Shown in pieces: positions 15,999 through 23,499 of a DNA stretch of 23,792 nucleotides; the stretch's first letter is position 1, and every line of letters starts with the position of its first letter. This DNA comes from Bacillota bacterium (lineage in GTDB: Bacteria; Bacillota; Desulfotomaculia; Desulfotomaculales; JAJYZD01), in contig JAJYZD010000018.1 of assembly GCA_021800315.1 (NCBI GenBank), positions 1 through 23,792 of the forward strand. The letters are read 5' to 3'. A program made the position numbers and the translations under genes. The notes under the pieces were generated by a model. It did not search any database and was not told where the DNA came from. It saw nothing but the letters and a program-made list of their open reading frames with translations.

Positions 15999-16793
15999 AT
16001 GCCGAAAAAGAAGAGCATCGCCGGCGGGGGCGGGGGCGGTCACGGCGGCAGCAGCGGATTGCGCTGGTTGATGACCTATGCCGACCTGATCACGCTCCTG
16101 CTGATCTTCTTTGTCATCATGTACGCCATTACGGCGGCCCGGGCCCAGCAGGTGGAAACCATGGCCGTAAGGCTCAGCGCGATGGCCACCGCCGGGAACG
16201 CCATCCTTGATTACCAGAAACAAGGAACTCCGCAACAGCAAAACGAGCCGCTGTACCAGCGGATCGACAAAGCGCTCTCCGCCCTGCAGGCCCAGCAGGC
16301 CAAAGAGGAGAAAGCCCTGGAAAAAATCGTCAAACGCCTGCAGGAATATATAGATCGGAACGGCCTGGCCGCCGAGGTCAGCGTCAGCCTCAACCGGCAG
16401 GGGGTAGTGGTGAGCTTTCAGGACGTGGCCCTTTTCGCCAGCGGTTCGGCCCAATTGTCCCCCCAGGCCCGGCGGCTCGTCGACGCCATGGCCGAGCCCA
16501 TGCTGGGCGTGCCCAACGAGGTGAGGGTGGAAGGCTTCACCGACAACCAGCCCATCCATACCGCCCGGTATCCTTCCAACTGGGAGTTGTCCACGGCCCG
16601 TGCCACCAGCGTCCTGGAGGAACTGGTCCACGGGGTGGGCTTCCCGCCCCAGCGGCTGTCGGCCACCGGCTACGGCCAGTACCGGCCCAAGGTTCCCAAC
16701 ACGTCGCCCCAAAACAGGCAGATGAACCGCCGGGTGGACCTGGTGGTTTTGCGTAGCATATACAGCGGCGGAGAACCTGGTGTGGCCCCGTGA
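15999..16793 (+). CDS. motB: Flagellar motor stator protein MotB
   Basis: The 264-residue protein has a short Gly-rich cytoplasmic start, a single transmembrane helix with the ion-binding aspartate D29 (MTYADLITLLLIFFVIMYA), a predicted coiled coil (about residues 75-120) and a C-terminal OmpA-like domain that anchors the stator to peptidoglycan (VEGFTDNQPI, then NWELSTARATSVLEEL and ATGYGQYRP, NRRVDLVV). ATG 15999 follows the motA stop by 5 nt. The stop codon is followed by 128 nt of structured non-coding DNA before the next cheW. The ion used is not decided by the residues visible. Confidence 0.97.
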   Translation: MPKKKSIAGGGGGGHGGSSGLRWLMTYADLITLLLIFFVIMYAITAARAQQVETMAVRLSAMATAGNAILDYQKQGTPQQQNEPLYQRIDKALSALQAQQAKEEKALEKIVKRLQEYIDRNGLAAEVSVSLNRQGVVVSFQDVALFASGSAQLSPQARRLVDAMAEPMLGVPNEVRVEGFTDNQPIHTARYPSNWELSTARATSVLEELVHGVGFPPQRLSATGYGQYRPKVPNTSPQNRQMNRRVDLVVLRSIYSGGEPGVAP

Positions 16794-16810
16794 CGCAAGC
16801 CCCCGGCTCG

Positions 16811-16837
16811 GGGTACCCGCCCGCAGGGTGGGCCGGG
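16811..16837 (+). repeat. 27-nt repeat, copy 1 (inverted partner at 21449-21475)
   Basis: This segment is the exact reverse complement of 21449-21475 over 27 nt. It begins with the palindrome GGGTACCC, and as RNA the next part can form a 7-bp stem (CCCGCCC with GGGUGGG, one G-U pair, loop GCA). It lies in the motB-cheW gap. A shorter match (gggtacccgcc) occurs at 17258-17268 inside the next gene. Confidence 0.85.
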
Positions 16838-16865
16838 CTGGTCGAGATTCTTCCCAAACCCGAAA

Positions 16866-16885
16866 CCCCCGTTTTCAAAAGGGGG
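16866..16885 (+). other. Hairpin in the motB-cheW gap
   Basis: CCCCC (16866-16870) pairs with GGGGG (16881-16885), with TTTT/AAAA able to extend the stem inside around a small loop. No T-run follows, so it is more likely an RNA-stability or read-through-modulating structure than a terminator. It separates the stator genes from the signalling genes. Confidence 0.5.
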
Positions 16886-16921
16886 CCGGGTAAGCAGTCA
16901 ATAATCTTCGGGAGTGAGGTC

Positions 16922-17413
16922 ATGAACAGACAGATCGTGGTATTCCTCCTGGCGGATCAGGAGTACGGAGTCGACATCGGGCGGGTTTACGAGATCATTC
17001 GGTACGACAAGCCGGTTCGCCTGCCGCGGATGCAGGCCTCCGTCGAGGGGGTGATCCACCTGCGCGAGCACATCATTCCGGTGGTGGACTTGGGCGCCCG
17101 GTTGGATCTGGCGCCGTCCGCGGCGGATCCCGGGGCGGATGCCGGGCGGATCGTCATAGTGGACGCGCAAGGCCTGATGGTGGGGCTGAAGGTTGAAGCC
17201 GTCCGGGAGGTCCGCAACCTGGCCGGGGATTCGGTAAAACCTCCGCCGGCCGGTACCGGGTACCCGCCGGGCGGCGGGGAGGGATACGTGGAGGGTATCG
17301 CGCTGGCGGACGGCCGGCTGATCATCATGTTGGACGTGGGCAAGCTTTTCAGCCGGGGCGAAGCCGCCGCCCTGGCCTTAAATACCGGCGGGGAGGTGGC
17401 GGCCGTTGTTTAG
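16922..17413 (+). CDS. cheW: CheW-like chemotaxis protein with a Gly/Pro-rich insert
   Basis: The 163-residue CheW-domain protein couples receptors to the CheA encoded next. Motifs in order are IVVFLLADQEYGVDI, then PRMQASVEGVIHLREHIIPV and RIVIVDAQGLMVGLKVEAV. Before the last strands there is an unusual insert (KPPPAGTGYPPGGGEGYVEG) that the other CheW here lacks; its DNA contains a partial copy of the 27-nt repeat (17258-17268). ATG 16922 was chosen because GAGTGAGG stands just upstream; the frame is open back to a GTG overlapping the motB stop, but that region is the repeat and hairpin. Its end overlaps the cheA start by 8 nt, so the two are coupled. Confidence 0.92.
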   Translation: MNRQIVVFLLADQEYGVDIGRVYEIIRYDKPVRLPRMQASVEGVIHLREHIIPVVDLGARLDLAPSAADPGADAGRIVIVDAQGLMVGLKVEAVREVRNLAGDSVKPPPAGTGYPPGGGEGYVEGIALADGRLIIMLDVGKLFSRGEAAALALNTGGEVAAVV

Positions 17414-19445
17414 CGATGTGGAACTGGGCGTCTTCATGGACGAACTGGAGGAAAAACTGCAGATTCTGAATGACGGCTTTCTCCAGTTGGAGCGGGGCGA
17501 TGCGGGCGCGGCCGTGATGCAGGAGATTTTCCGGGCCGCCCACACCATCAAGGGGAGTTCGGCCATCATGGGCTATGACAAGATAGTCAGCCTCGCGCAT
17601 GAGATGGAAAACCTGTTCGACCGCCTGCGCAAGCATGAGCTAAGTGTCGACGGGCGTTTGACCGATACCCTGTTCATGGCCCTGGACACCTTGAAGGTCT
17701 TGAAAGACGAGATCACCGGCAGCCAGACCGACGTGCCGGTGGACGGCGTTATTGCCTCCCTGGGGGAATGGGCCGGTGCCGCCGCCCTCCCCCCGGGCGC
17801 GGCAGCACCCCGGAAAACCGGCCCGCCCGGTCAAATGGCGTCCCCGCCGCTCGGCGTCGACGAGGAGGTTTTACGGGAGGCGGCCCTGCGGGGTTTTTCC
17901 GCCTACCAGGTCGATGTGGCGGTCGACCGGGAAAGCCAGATGAAGTCGGTGCGGGCCTACCTGATCATGGAAACCATGGAGCAGTACGGCGAGGTCCTGG
18001 CCTGCCGTCCGCCGGTTGAGGATCTGCAGACCGGCCGGTTTGAGGGCGATCTTTCCCTGGTGATCCTGTCCCGGGAAGACAGCGACCGGTTGCGCAATAT
18101 TTTGATGACCATTTCCGAGGTCATGGACGCGCGGGTAACCCCGCTGTCCGCGCCGGGCGAGGCCGAAAAGGCCGGAGCGGCGGAGGGGGCCCCCTGCTGC
18201 CCGGACCGGACCGGCTCCGGGGAAAACAAGGGAGAAGAGCACAAGCTGGCCAAAACGGTCCGGGTGGACGTGCAAAAGCTGGATACCCTGATGAACCTGG
18301 TAGGGGAACTGGTCATCGACCGCACGCGCTTAAACCGTTTCGCCGAGGTGTTCGAAACCAGCTTCGGCACCGGCGAACTGGTGGATACCTTAAACGAGAT
18401 TTCCAACCACCTGGGGCAGGTGTCCAACGATCTGCAAGACCAGATCATGAAGGCGCGCATGCTGCCGGTGGCGCAGGTTTTCAACCGGTTTCCCCGCATG
18501 GTGCGGGATATCGCCCAGAAGCTGGCCAAGGAAATCGATTTCGTGGTGGAGGGCAAGGAGACCGAACTCGATCGCAACGTTATCGAAGTCATCGGGGATC
18601 CGCTCATTCACCTGATCCGCAACGCCGTGGACCACGGGATCGAGCCGGCGGCCGAGCGGGAGGCCGCGGGCAAGCCGGCGGCCGGGCGCCTGCTCTTGAA
18701 AGCCTCCTACCAGGAGAGCCACATCGTCATAACCGTGGCCGACGACGGGCGCGGTATCGACATTGCCAAAATAAGGGGGAAGGCCGTCGACACCAACCTG
18801 GTCGACGCCGCGGAAGCCGCCCGGATGAGCGAACACGATCTTTTGGACCTCATCTTCCGTCCCGGTTTCTCCACTTCCGCCGCCGTCAGCGACCTTTCCG
18901 GCCGGGGCGTGGGCATGGACGTGGTGAAAACCCAGATCGAGCAGATCAACGGCACGGTGGAAGTCTTCACCCAGGTGGGCCGGGGCTCCCGCTTCGTCAT
19001 CAAGCTGCCGCTCACCCTGGCCATCATCCGGGCCCTCATGGTGGCCATGGGCGAACAGGTCCTGGCCTTCCCGCTGATCAACGTCCTGGAGACCATCAGG
19101 GTGGCCAGGCAGGATATCAAGATGATCGGCCACGACGAGGTTATCGTGGTCCGGGGCAATATCCTGCCTCTCTTGCGCCTGGCCGCCTTTTTCGGCATGG
19201 AGGCGCCGGAGGACGAGCGGGCCTACGTCGTGGTCCTCGGGGTCGGGGAACGGCGCCTGGGCGTGGTGGTGGACCGGCTGTTGGGCGAAGAGGAGATCGT
19301 CATCAAGTCGCTGGGTAACTACCTGGGCGAGGTCAAGGGACTGGCGGGGGCCACCATCCTGGGGGACGGCCGGGTGTCGTTGATCGTGGACGTCCGGAGC
19401 ATCGTCAAGGATTACGGTATCGTCGAGATGGCCCATGCCGGATAA
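17406..19445 (+). CDS. cheA: Chemotaxis sensor histidine kinase CheA
   Basis: The 679-residue kinase phosphorylates CheY and CheB in answer to receptor state. Domains in order are: P1 phosphotransfer with H46 in RAAHTIKGSSA; a P2-like response-regulator docking domain (about 150-250); P3 dimerisation starting near LAKTVRVDVQKLDTLMNLVG; P4 ATPase with the N box HLIRNAVDHGIEP, G1 VADDGRGIDI, F box IFRPGFSTS and G2 GRGVGMDVVK; and a P5 CheW-like domain to the end. The start is TTG 17406, overlapping the cheW stop by 8 nt, with GGGAGG nine nt upstream; this gives the normal N-terminus. All catalytic boxes are present. A diverged fragment of a second cheA lies at 23220-23440. CheY, CheR and CheC/CheD are not in the window. 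Confidence 0.97.
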   Translation: MFSDVELGVFMDELEEKLQILNDGFLQLERGDAGAAVMQEIFRAAHTIKGSSAIMGYDKIVSLAHEMENLFDRLRKHELSVDGRLTDTLFMALDTLKVLKDEITGSQTDVPVDGVIASLGEWAGAAALPPGAAAPRKTGPPGQMASPPLGVDEEVLREAALRGFSAYQVDVAVDRESQMKSVRAYLIMETMEQYGEVLACRPPVEDLQTGRFEGDLSLVILSREDSDRLRNILMTISEVMDARVTPLSAPGEAEKAGAAEGAPCCPDRTGSGENKGEEHKLAKTVRVDVQKLDTLMNLVGELVIDRTRLNRFAEVFETSFGTGELVDTLNEISNHLGQVSNDLQDQIMKARMLPVAQVFNRFPRMVRDIAQKLAKEIDFVVEGKETELDRNVIEVIGDPLIHLIRNAVDHGIEPAAEREAAGKPAAGRLLLKASYQESHIVITVADDGRGIDIAKIRGKAVDTNLVDAAEAARMSEHDLLDLIFRPGFSTSAAVSDLSGRGVGMDVVKTQIEQINGTVEVFTQVGRGSRFVIKLPLTLAIIRALMVAMGEQVLAFPLINVLETIRVARQDIKMIGHDEVIVVRGNILPLLRLAAFFGMEAPEDERAYVVVLGVGERRLGVVVDRLLGEEEIVIKSLGNYLGEVKGLAGATILGDGRVSLIVDVRSIVKDYGIVEMAHAG

Positions 19446-19505
19446 AGATGCCGCCACGGCCGGGGTTGCCCGTTTCAACCCTTTCCCATAGGAAGGAGAC
19501 TCCCG

Positions 19506-20552
19506 GTGGGTGTTGTAAAAGTACTGGTGGTCGACGATTCCGCCCTGATCCGGATCCTCATTCCCCGCCTTCTGGCGCAGGATCAGGAACTCAAGGTGGT
19601 GGACACGGCCGCCGACGGGGATGACGCGCTCAACAAAATAGTCGCCCTCCGGCCGGACGTGGTCACCATGGACGTGGAGATGCCCGGTTTGAACGGCCTG
19701 GCGGCTTTGAAGCGGATTATGCGGGAATGCCCGGTGCCGGTGGTCATGCTCTCGGCCCATACCACCGTGGGAGCCCGGGATACCATGGAGTCCCTCTCCT
19801 CCGGCGCGGTGGATTTTGTAGCCAAACCGGCCCGGCAGGCCGATGTCCCCCTGATGGTGCGGGAGTTGTCTGACAAGATCAAGGTGGCGGCCCGGGTGGT
19901 CCTCCGGCACCGGGAGACACCTTCTTCTTCCGCCCCGGTGCAGGCGTCTTCCGTGGTACCCCCGTCCGGCCGGGGGGATATCGAGCTGGTGGTCATCGGC
20001 TCTTCCACCGGCGGTCCGGCGGCACTGCAGAATATCCTGCCGGTCTGGCCGGCGTCTTTCAAGGCGGCGGTGGTGATCGTCCAGCACATACCGGTGGGCT
20101 TTTCCCAGCCGCTGGCCGAACACCTGGCCCAAAAAACCCGGCTTTCCGTCCGGCACGCCCGGGACAAGGATCCGGTGTGCCCGGGCCAGGTGCTGGTAGC
20201 CCCGGCCGGCGCCGACCTGTTTTTCCGGGGTTCTTCCGGACGGTATCACGTCCAGGTGGTACCGGTTTCCCAGCCCCATCCCCGCAGCAGCTTCCATCCC
20301 TCGGTGGACGGGGTCATGGCTTCGGCGGCATCGGTGTTCGGACCCCGGGCCATGGGCGTGATCCTCACCGGGATGGGGAAGGACGGGGCGGAAGGACTGG
20401 CGGGGATAAGGCGGGCCGGGGGGAAAACCATCGCCCAGGACAAGGACAGCAGCGTGGTTTACGGGATGCCCCGGGCGGCCGTGGAAAACGGCGCCGCCCA
20501 GCGGGTAGTACCTTTGTCCCAAATTGGTCCCGAAGTTATGCGGGAACTCTAA
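19506..20552 (+). CDS. cheB: Chemotaxis response regulator protein-glutamate methylesterase CheB
   Basis: The 348-residue two-domain protein has an N-terminal receiver (VVDDSALIR, phospho-acceptor D56 in TMDVEMPGLNG) and, after a Ser/Pro-rich linker near residue 140, a C-terminal methylesterase with catalytic Ser (IGSSTGGPAAL), His (IVQHIPVGFSQPLAEHLA) and Asp (TGMGKDGAEGL). It removes methyl groups from, or deamidates, chemoreceptors when phosphorylated by CheA. GTG 19506 is preceded by AAGGAG. It follows cheA after a 60-nt gap. Its TAA stop overlaps the TAAA of the sigma-28-like promoter for flgM. Confidence 0.97.
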   Translation: MGVVKVLVVDDSALIRILIPRLLAQDQELKVVDTAADGDDALNKIVALRPDVVTMDVEMPGLNGLAALKRIMRECPVPVVMLSAHTTVGARDTMESLSSGAVDFVAKPARQADVPLMVRELSDKIKVAARVVLRHRETPSSSAPVQASSVVPPSGRGDIELVVIGSSTGGPAALQNILPVWPASFKAAVVIVQHIPVGFSQPLAEHLAQKTRLSVRHARDKDPVCPGQVLVAPAGADLFFRGSSGRYHVQVVPVSQPHPRSSFHPSVDGVMASAASVFGPRAMGVILTGMGKDGAEGLAGIRRAGGKTIAQDKDSSVVYGMPRAAVENGAAQRVVPLSQIGPEVMREL

Positions 20553-20577
20553 AGGCGGGTTATCTTTTGACCGATAA
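20550..20577 (+). promoter_or_regulatory. Sigma-28-like promoter of flgM-flgN
   Basis: TAAA (20550-20553), 16 nt and ACCGATAA (20570-20577) resemble the flagellar sigma consensus with one extra base in the spacer. The same layout recurs before the second flgM at 23449. It would give flgM its own late expression, as in other flagellated bacteria. Confidence 0.65.
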
Positions 20578-20665
20578 ATTGCCCTAAGGGGGTTTGATCC
20601 CGATCAAATCCCCGGCGGACCGGAAAACTCTGATTCCCCAATGCAAGGCCTGGAGGAAGGGAAAC

Positions 20666-20968
20666 ATGAAAGTAGGTATCTCCGAGGGAGCGAAGGTGAT
20701 CGAACTGTACCAGGGCAGCCTGGCCCGGGGCGCCGGGCAGCAGGGCGGGAACGCCCCCGCGCCTTCCGACCAGGCGGATATTTCCCAAAAAGGCAAGGAC
20801 CTGGCCCGGATTATGTTCAGCTTAAAAGCTCTCCCCGACGTGCGCGGGGACGTGGTGTCGACCCTGAAACAGCAGGTCTCGTCCGGCACGTATAAGGTCG
20901 ATCCGTCCCGGGTGGTCGACGGCATGCTGCGGGAGCGCCAATTATATAAAGAGGCGGTAGGAAAATGA
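20666..20968 (+). CDS. flgM: Anti-sigma-28 factor FlgM
   Basis: The 100-residue protein binds and holds the flagellar sigma factor SigD/FliA until it is exported through the finished hook-basal body. The C-terminal half carries the family pattern: ISQKGKDLARI, then LKALPDVRGDVVSTLKQQVS and the closing GTYKVDPSRVVDGML, which forms the sigma-binding helices. The N-terminal part is flexible and polar. ATG 20666 is preceded by GGAGGAAGG. Its stop overlaps the flgN start as ATGA. A paralogue with the same start (MKVxxS) and the same core is encoded at 23500. Confidence 0.95.
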   Translation: MKVGISEGAKVIELYQGSLARGAGQQGGNAPAPSDQADISQKGKDLARIMFSLKALPDVRGDVVSTLKQQVSSGTYKVDPSRVVDGMLRERQLYKEAVGK

Positions 20969-21444
20969 AGGCCATGGAAGACTTCCGCCAATCCTTGAGC
21001 GGTCTTGCGGACGTGATGCGCCGGCTGGTGGAGAGCGCCCGCGAGCAAAAGGACGCCCTTTTGGCCAACGATCTGCCGGGTATCGAGGCCTCCTGCTCAG
21101 CCCAGGAAGAACTCCTGACCGAGTTGTCGCGTATCCAGGCGGCCTGTTCGCTTACCCTGGCCGAATGGAAGAAGAGTTTGAACCTGCCCGAGGAGGAGAC
21201 CCTGGCCGGGCTCACCTGCGACCGGCCGGAAGCGGCTGTAATCAGAGGCCTGTGGCAGGAGATCCTGAAGAACATGGGCAGCCTCAGGGAGGCTACGGCG
21301 ACCAACCGGGTCCTGGCCACCCGGGCGGTGGCCTTTTACCGTAAGGTCACCGGCATCATCCAGCCCGAGCGCCAGGCCGGTACCTACGCCGGGACGGGCC
21401 GCCTCCGGGAAGCCCGCATTCCGGTGATCAGCCGCGTGGTTTGA
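20965..21444 (+). CDS. flgN: Flagellar protein FlgN (hook-filament junction chaperone)
   Basis: The 159-residue, mostly helical protein is the secretion chaperone for the hook-associated proteins FlgK and FlgL. Long heptad-like helices fill residues 5-130 (LADVMRRLVESAREQKDALL, then ASCSAQEELLTELSRIQAAC), the typical FlgN pattern, and the C-terminus is basic and less ordered. The start ATG 20965 overlaps the flgM stop by 4 nt, so the two are translationally coupled, as in many Firmicutes. In the usual gene order flgK and flgL follow; here they are missing and a 27-nt repeat begins 5 nt after the stop. Confidence 0.9.
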   Translation: MKAMEDFRQSLSGLADVMRRLVESAREQKDALLANDLPGIEASCSAQEELLTELSRIQAACSLTLAEWKKSLNLPEEETLAGLTCDRPEAAVIRGLWQEILKNMGSLREATATNRVLATRAVAFYRKVTGIIQPERQAGTYAGTGRLREARIPVISRVV

Positions 21445-21448
21445 CAAC

Positions 21449-21475
21449 CCCGGCCCACCCTGCGGGCGGGTACCC
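21449..21475 (-). repeat. 27-nt repeat, copy 2 (inverted partner at 16811-16837)
   Basis: This is the exact reverse complement of 16811-16837. It lies just after flgN and directly before the truncated aminotransferase end. Right after it, AACGGGGGATTGGGAAG (21479-21495) resembles the reverse complement of a part of the motB-cheW gap (16854-16875), so the element may be longer and imperfect. Confidence 0.85.
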
Positions 21476-21497
21476 GGAACGGGGGATTGGGAAGCGG

Positions 21498-21602
21498 AAT
21501 TATGATTACGGGGAGGCCGTTACGCTGCCCCTGTACCCGGGGATGACCGGTGAGGATGCCGACGATGTGGTCGATGCCCTTTGGGCGGCCCTGGACGCCT
21601 GA
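21498..21602 (+). pseudogene. C-terminal stub of a DegT/DnrJ/EryC1/StrS (PseC-like) aminotransferase
   Basis: The last about 34 codons of a sugar aminotransferase gene are readable: YDYGEAVTLPLYPGMTGEDA, then DDVVDALWAALDA and a TGA at 21600-21602. The pattern LPLYPxMTxEDxDxVVxAL is the typical C-terminal end of PLP-dependent nucleotide-sugar aminotransferases such as PseC, which in flagellar regions make pseudaminic- or legionaminic-type sugars for flagellin. The rest of the gene is absent, and the 27-nt repeat stands where its body should be. The TGA overlaps the ATG of the glycosyltransferase, as expected if the intact gene once preceded it. Confidence 0.6.
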
Positions 21603-23215
21603 TGGCCGGTCGCGGCCGGGGCGGGCTTCCGGTAACGGCGGGAAAGGACGGGCTGTCATTGCGCAGCGGCGAGGCCGACGAAGTGCGGAAGATCTTCGAT
21701 AATAACCGGTTGACGGTTGAGGAAAGGTTTTCTTCCAGTTATCAGCTTTTTTACCGCCTGCAAAGCAGAATCGAGGAAAGCGAACCTTCCCTCAAACAGA
21801 AGTACGCCGAATATGTCGACAAGACGGTCCAAAGCGACGTCCCGGCCCTGATGCTTTACAAGGTGTCTTTTCTGCTGGAACTGACGGGGGATTACCGCTA
21901 TCTCGAAAAGATTTACCGGGTGGCCTCGGCTGTGGAGATTCCTGTGGAAACCAGGGTGTTTCTCTACTGGCAGATTATCCGCCGCGGGTTTATGAACCGG
22001 GAAGCGACCGCGCGAAGCGTTATGGATTTGCGGAAGCTGCATAAATCGATTCTCGATGCTTATCGAAAGGATCAGGGCGGGGAATACGAGTGGATACCCG
22101 CCGCAAAACGTAATCAGGATCTCGTTGTCGTCATGACCAACCAGTTCCTCGGTCCCCGTCACGGTCCGACCCAAACGGCGCTGGACAGGTGCCTGGCTTT
22201 GCGGACCGGACTGAACAAGCAGGTTGTTCTTATCAATACGGCGGAAATGGCCAGGACTTTGCCTGTACCTTACTATGAACCGTTCAGGGCAAATTTCGTG
22301 GATGGTTACTCAGAATGGAATTCCGTAATGCATAATGAAACCGTGATTCCCTTTTATCAGTGCAAGGCGGTAATGCCGAACCCCGGTGAGATGGTAAACA
22401 TTCTCCAGTTTATCGCCCGTAACAAGCCTGGCTTCATCCTTTCCATCGGCGGCAACAATTTCACCGCCGATTTGTGCGGTAAACTGGTTCCGGTGGCGAC
22501 CCAGGGCTGCGTTGACGGGATACCTGTCTCCGAAGGCACCTTCTTTCTCCCGTGGCACGCTCCGTCACAAGACCAGCTGACGGCGCTCGACCAATGGGGG
22601 ATTGAACGGGAGCGAATTATCGAAAGTGATTTCACTTTCAGCATTCAACCGCAGAAAGGTCGTTTGGAGAGAGCAGGTTTCGCCATTCCCCGCGAAAGCT
22701 TTGTGCTTGCAGTGGTAGGAGGGCGGCTGGATCAGGAGGTCTCCGGCGGTTTCGCCGGAGACCTGGATGATTTTCTAGCCCATAATCCCGGGGTTTTTGT
22801 GGCCTTTGCCGGGCTGTTTAATAGCTACGACAAACTTAGAAGCAAATACCGGAGCTTTGGGGAGCAAACCATTTTTGTTGGTTTCCAGGAGGATATATTG
22901 GCCTTCTACGACCTGTGCGACGCTTACCTGAATCCTCCCCGGCAGGGAGGGGGTACCTCGGCTGTCGAAGCAATGTCCAAAGGGTTACCTGTGTTTACCT
23001 TTCCCTTCGGTGATGTTGCCCATGACGCCGGACCCAGGTATCATATAAAGAGGCTTGCCGAGATCGGGGAATTCATCGGCAAGTGGTCGGGCAGCGGGGA
23101 GTTCCGGGAAACGGAAAGAGCGGTTGCCATGGCCCGCGCGGCCGAGTTGACCGATACGGGCAAGGCCCTGGCCAGGGTCATAGGGCTGATGGAGAACTCT
23201 CCCTATTTTCAGTGA
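21602..23215 (+). CDS. GT-B-type glycosyltransferase, possibly for flagellin
   Basis: The 537-residue protein has an N-terminal helical part (about 1-170: VEERFSSSYQLFYRLQSRIE and further repeat-like helices), then two Rossmann-like halves. The first starts at NQDLVVVMTNQFLGPRHGPT; the second ends with the donor-binding YLNPPRQGGGTSAVEAMSKG, then LPVFTFPFGD, where the conserved acidic residue of retaining GT-B enzymes is seen. No signal peptide or membrane helix is found, so it acts in the cytoplasm. ATG 21602 overlaps the stop of the aminotransferase stub (tgatg); TTG 21659 with AAAGGACGGG upstream is an alternative start giving 518 residues. Its place after flgM-flgN and a PseC-like end suggests flagellin glycosylation, an inference. 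It appears less GC-rich than the che genes, as is common for surface-sugar genes. Confidence 0.8.
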   Translation: MAGRGRGGLPVTAGKDGLSLRSGEADEVRKIFDNNRLTVEERFSSSYQLFYRLQSRIEESEPSLKQKYAEYVDKTVQSDVPALMLYKVSFLLELTGDYRYLEKIYRVASAVEIPVETRVFLYWQIIRRGFMNREATARSVMDLRKLHKSILDAYRKDQGGEYEWIPAAKRNQDLVVVMTNQFLGPRHGPTQTALDRCLALRTGLNKQVVLINTAEMARTLPVPYYEPFRANFVDGYSEWNSVMHNETVIPFYQCKAVMPNPGEMVNILQFIARNKPGFILSIGGNNFTADLCGKLVPVATQGCVDGIPVSEGTFFLPWHAPSQDQLTALDQWGIERERIIESDFTFSIQPQKGRLERAGFAIPRESFVLAVVGGRLDQEVSGGFAGDLDDFLAHNPGVFVAFAGLFNSYDKLRSKYRSFGEQTIFVGFQEDILAFYDLCDAYLNPPRQGGGTSAVEAMSKGLPVFTFPFGDVAHDAGPRYHIKRLAEIGEFIGKWSGSGEFRETERAVAMARAAELTDTGKALARVIGLMENSPYFQ

Positions 23216-23219
23216 CCCG

Positions 23220-23440
23220 TCAGGTCGTGGTGTACAACCGCTTTCCCCGCATGGTGCGGGATCTGGCCCGGAAAATGGCCCAGGAAATCGGCTTCGTGGT
23301 CGAGGGCAAGGAAACCGAACTGGACCGCAACGGCATCGAGCCCCGACCGCTGGCAAACCGGCGGCTGGGCGCCTCCTTTTGAAGGCCTCCTACCAGGAAA
23401 GCCACATCATCATCACCGTGGCCGACGACGGCCGCGGTAA
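23220..23440 (+). pseudogene. Fragment of a second cheA (P3-P4 region, internally deleted)
   Basis: Right after the glycosyltransferase stop codon the sequence matches cheA: NRFPRMVRDLARKMAQEIGF, then VVEGKETELDRN, is 27 of 32 residues and 83 of 96 nt identical to cheA near 18483-18578. Then about 16 codons holding the N box are missing (ELDRN joins GIEP). The frame shifts, and GKPAAGRLLLKASYQESH, then IIITVADDGRG, follows in another frame. It ends after the G1 box. Neither end of the gene is present, so this is a decayed copy that cannot make a kinase. At 86% identity it stems from an older paralogue rather than a fresh duplication of the cheA in this window. Confidence 0.85.
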
Positions 23441-23448
23441 AGTCGGTC

Positions 23449-23477
23449 TAAAGTCTTCAGGTCTTCCTACCGAATAA
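23449..23477 (+). promoter_or_regulatory. Sigma-28-like promoter of the second flgM
   Basis: TAAA (23449-23452), 16 nt and ACCGAATA (23469-23476) repeat the layout of the promoter before the first flgM. The -10 has one change from CCGATA. It lies directly behind the cheA fragment. Confidence 0.55.
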
Positions 23478-23499
23478 AAAGCCATAGGGGAGGGTGGGA

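Noticed and set aside
16790..16921. N-terminal extension of the operon CheW starting at a GTG overlapping the motB stop
   Set aside because: The stretch is the repeat and a hairpin, and ATG 16922 has a ribosome binding site and the normal CheW start.
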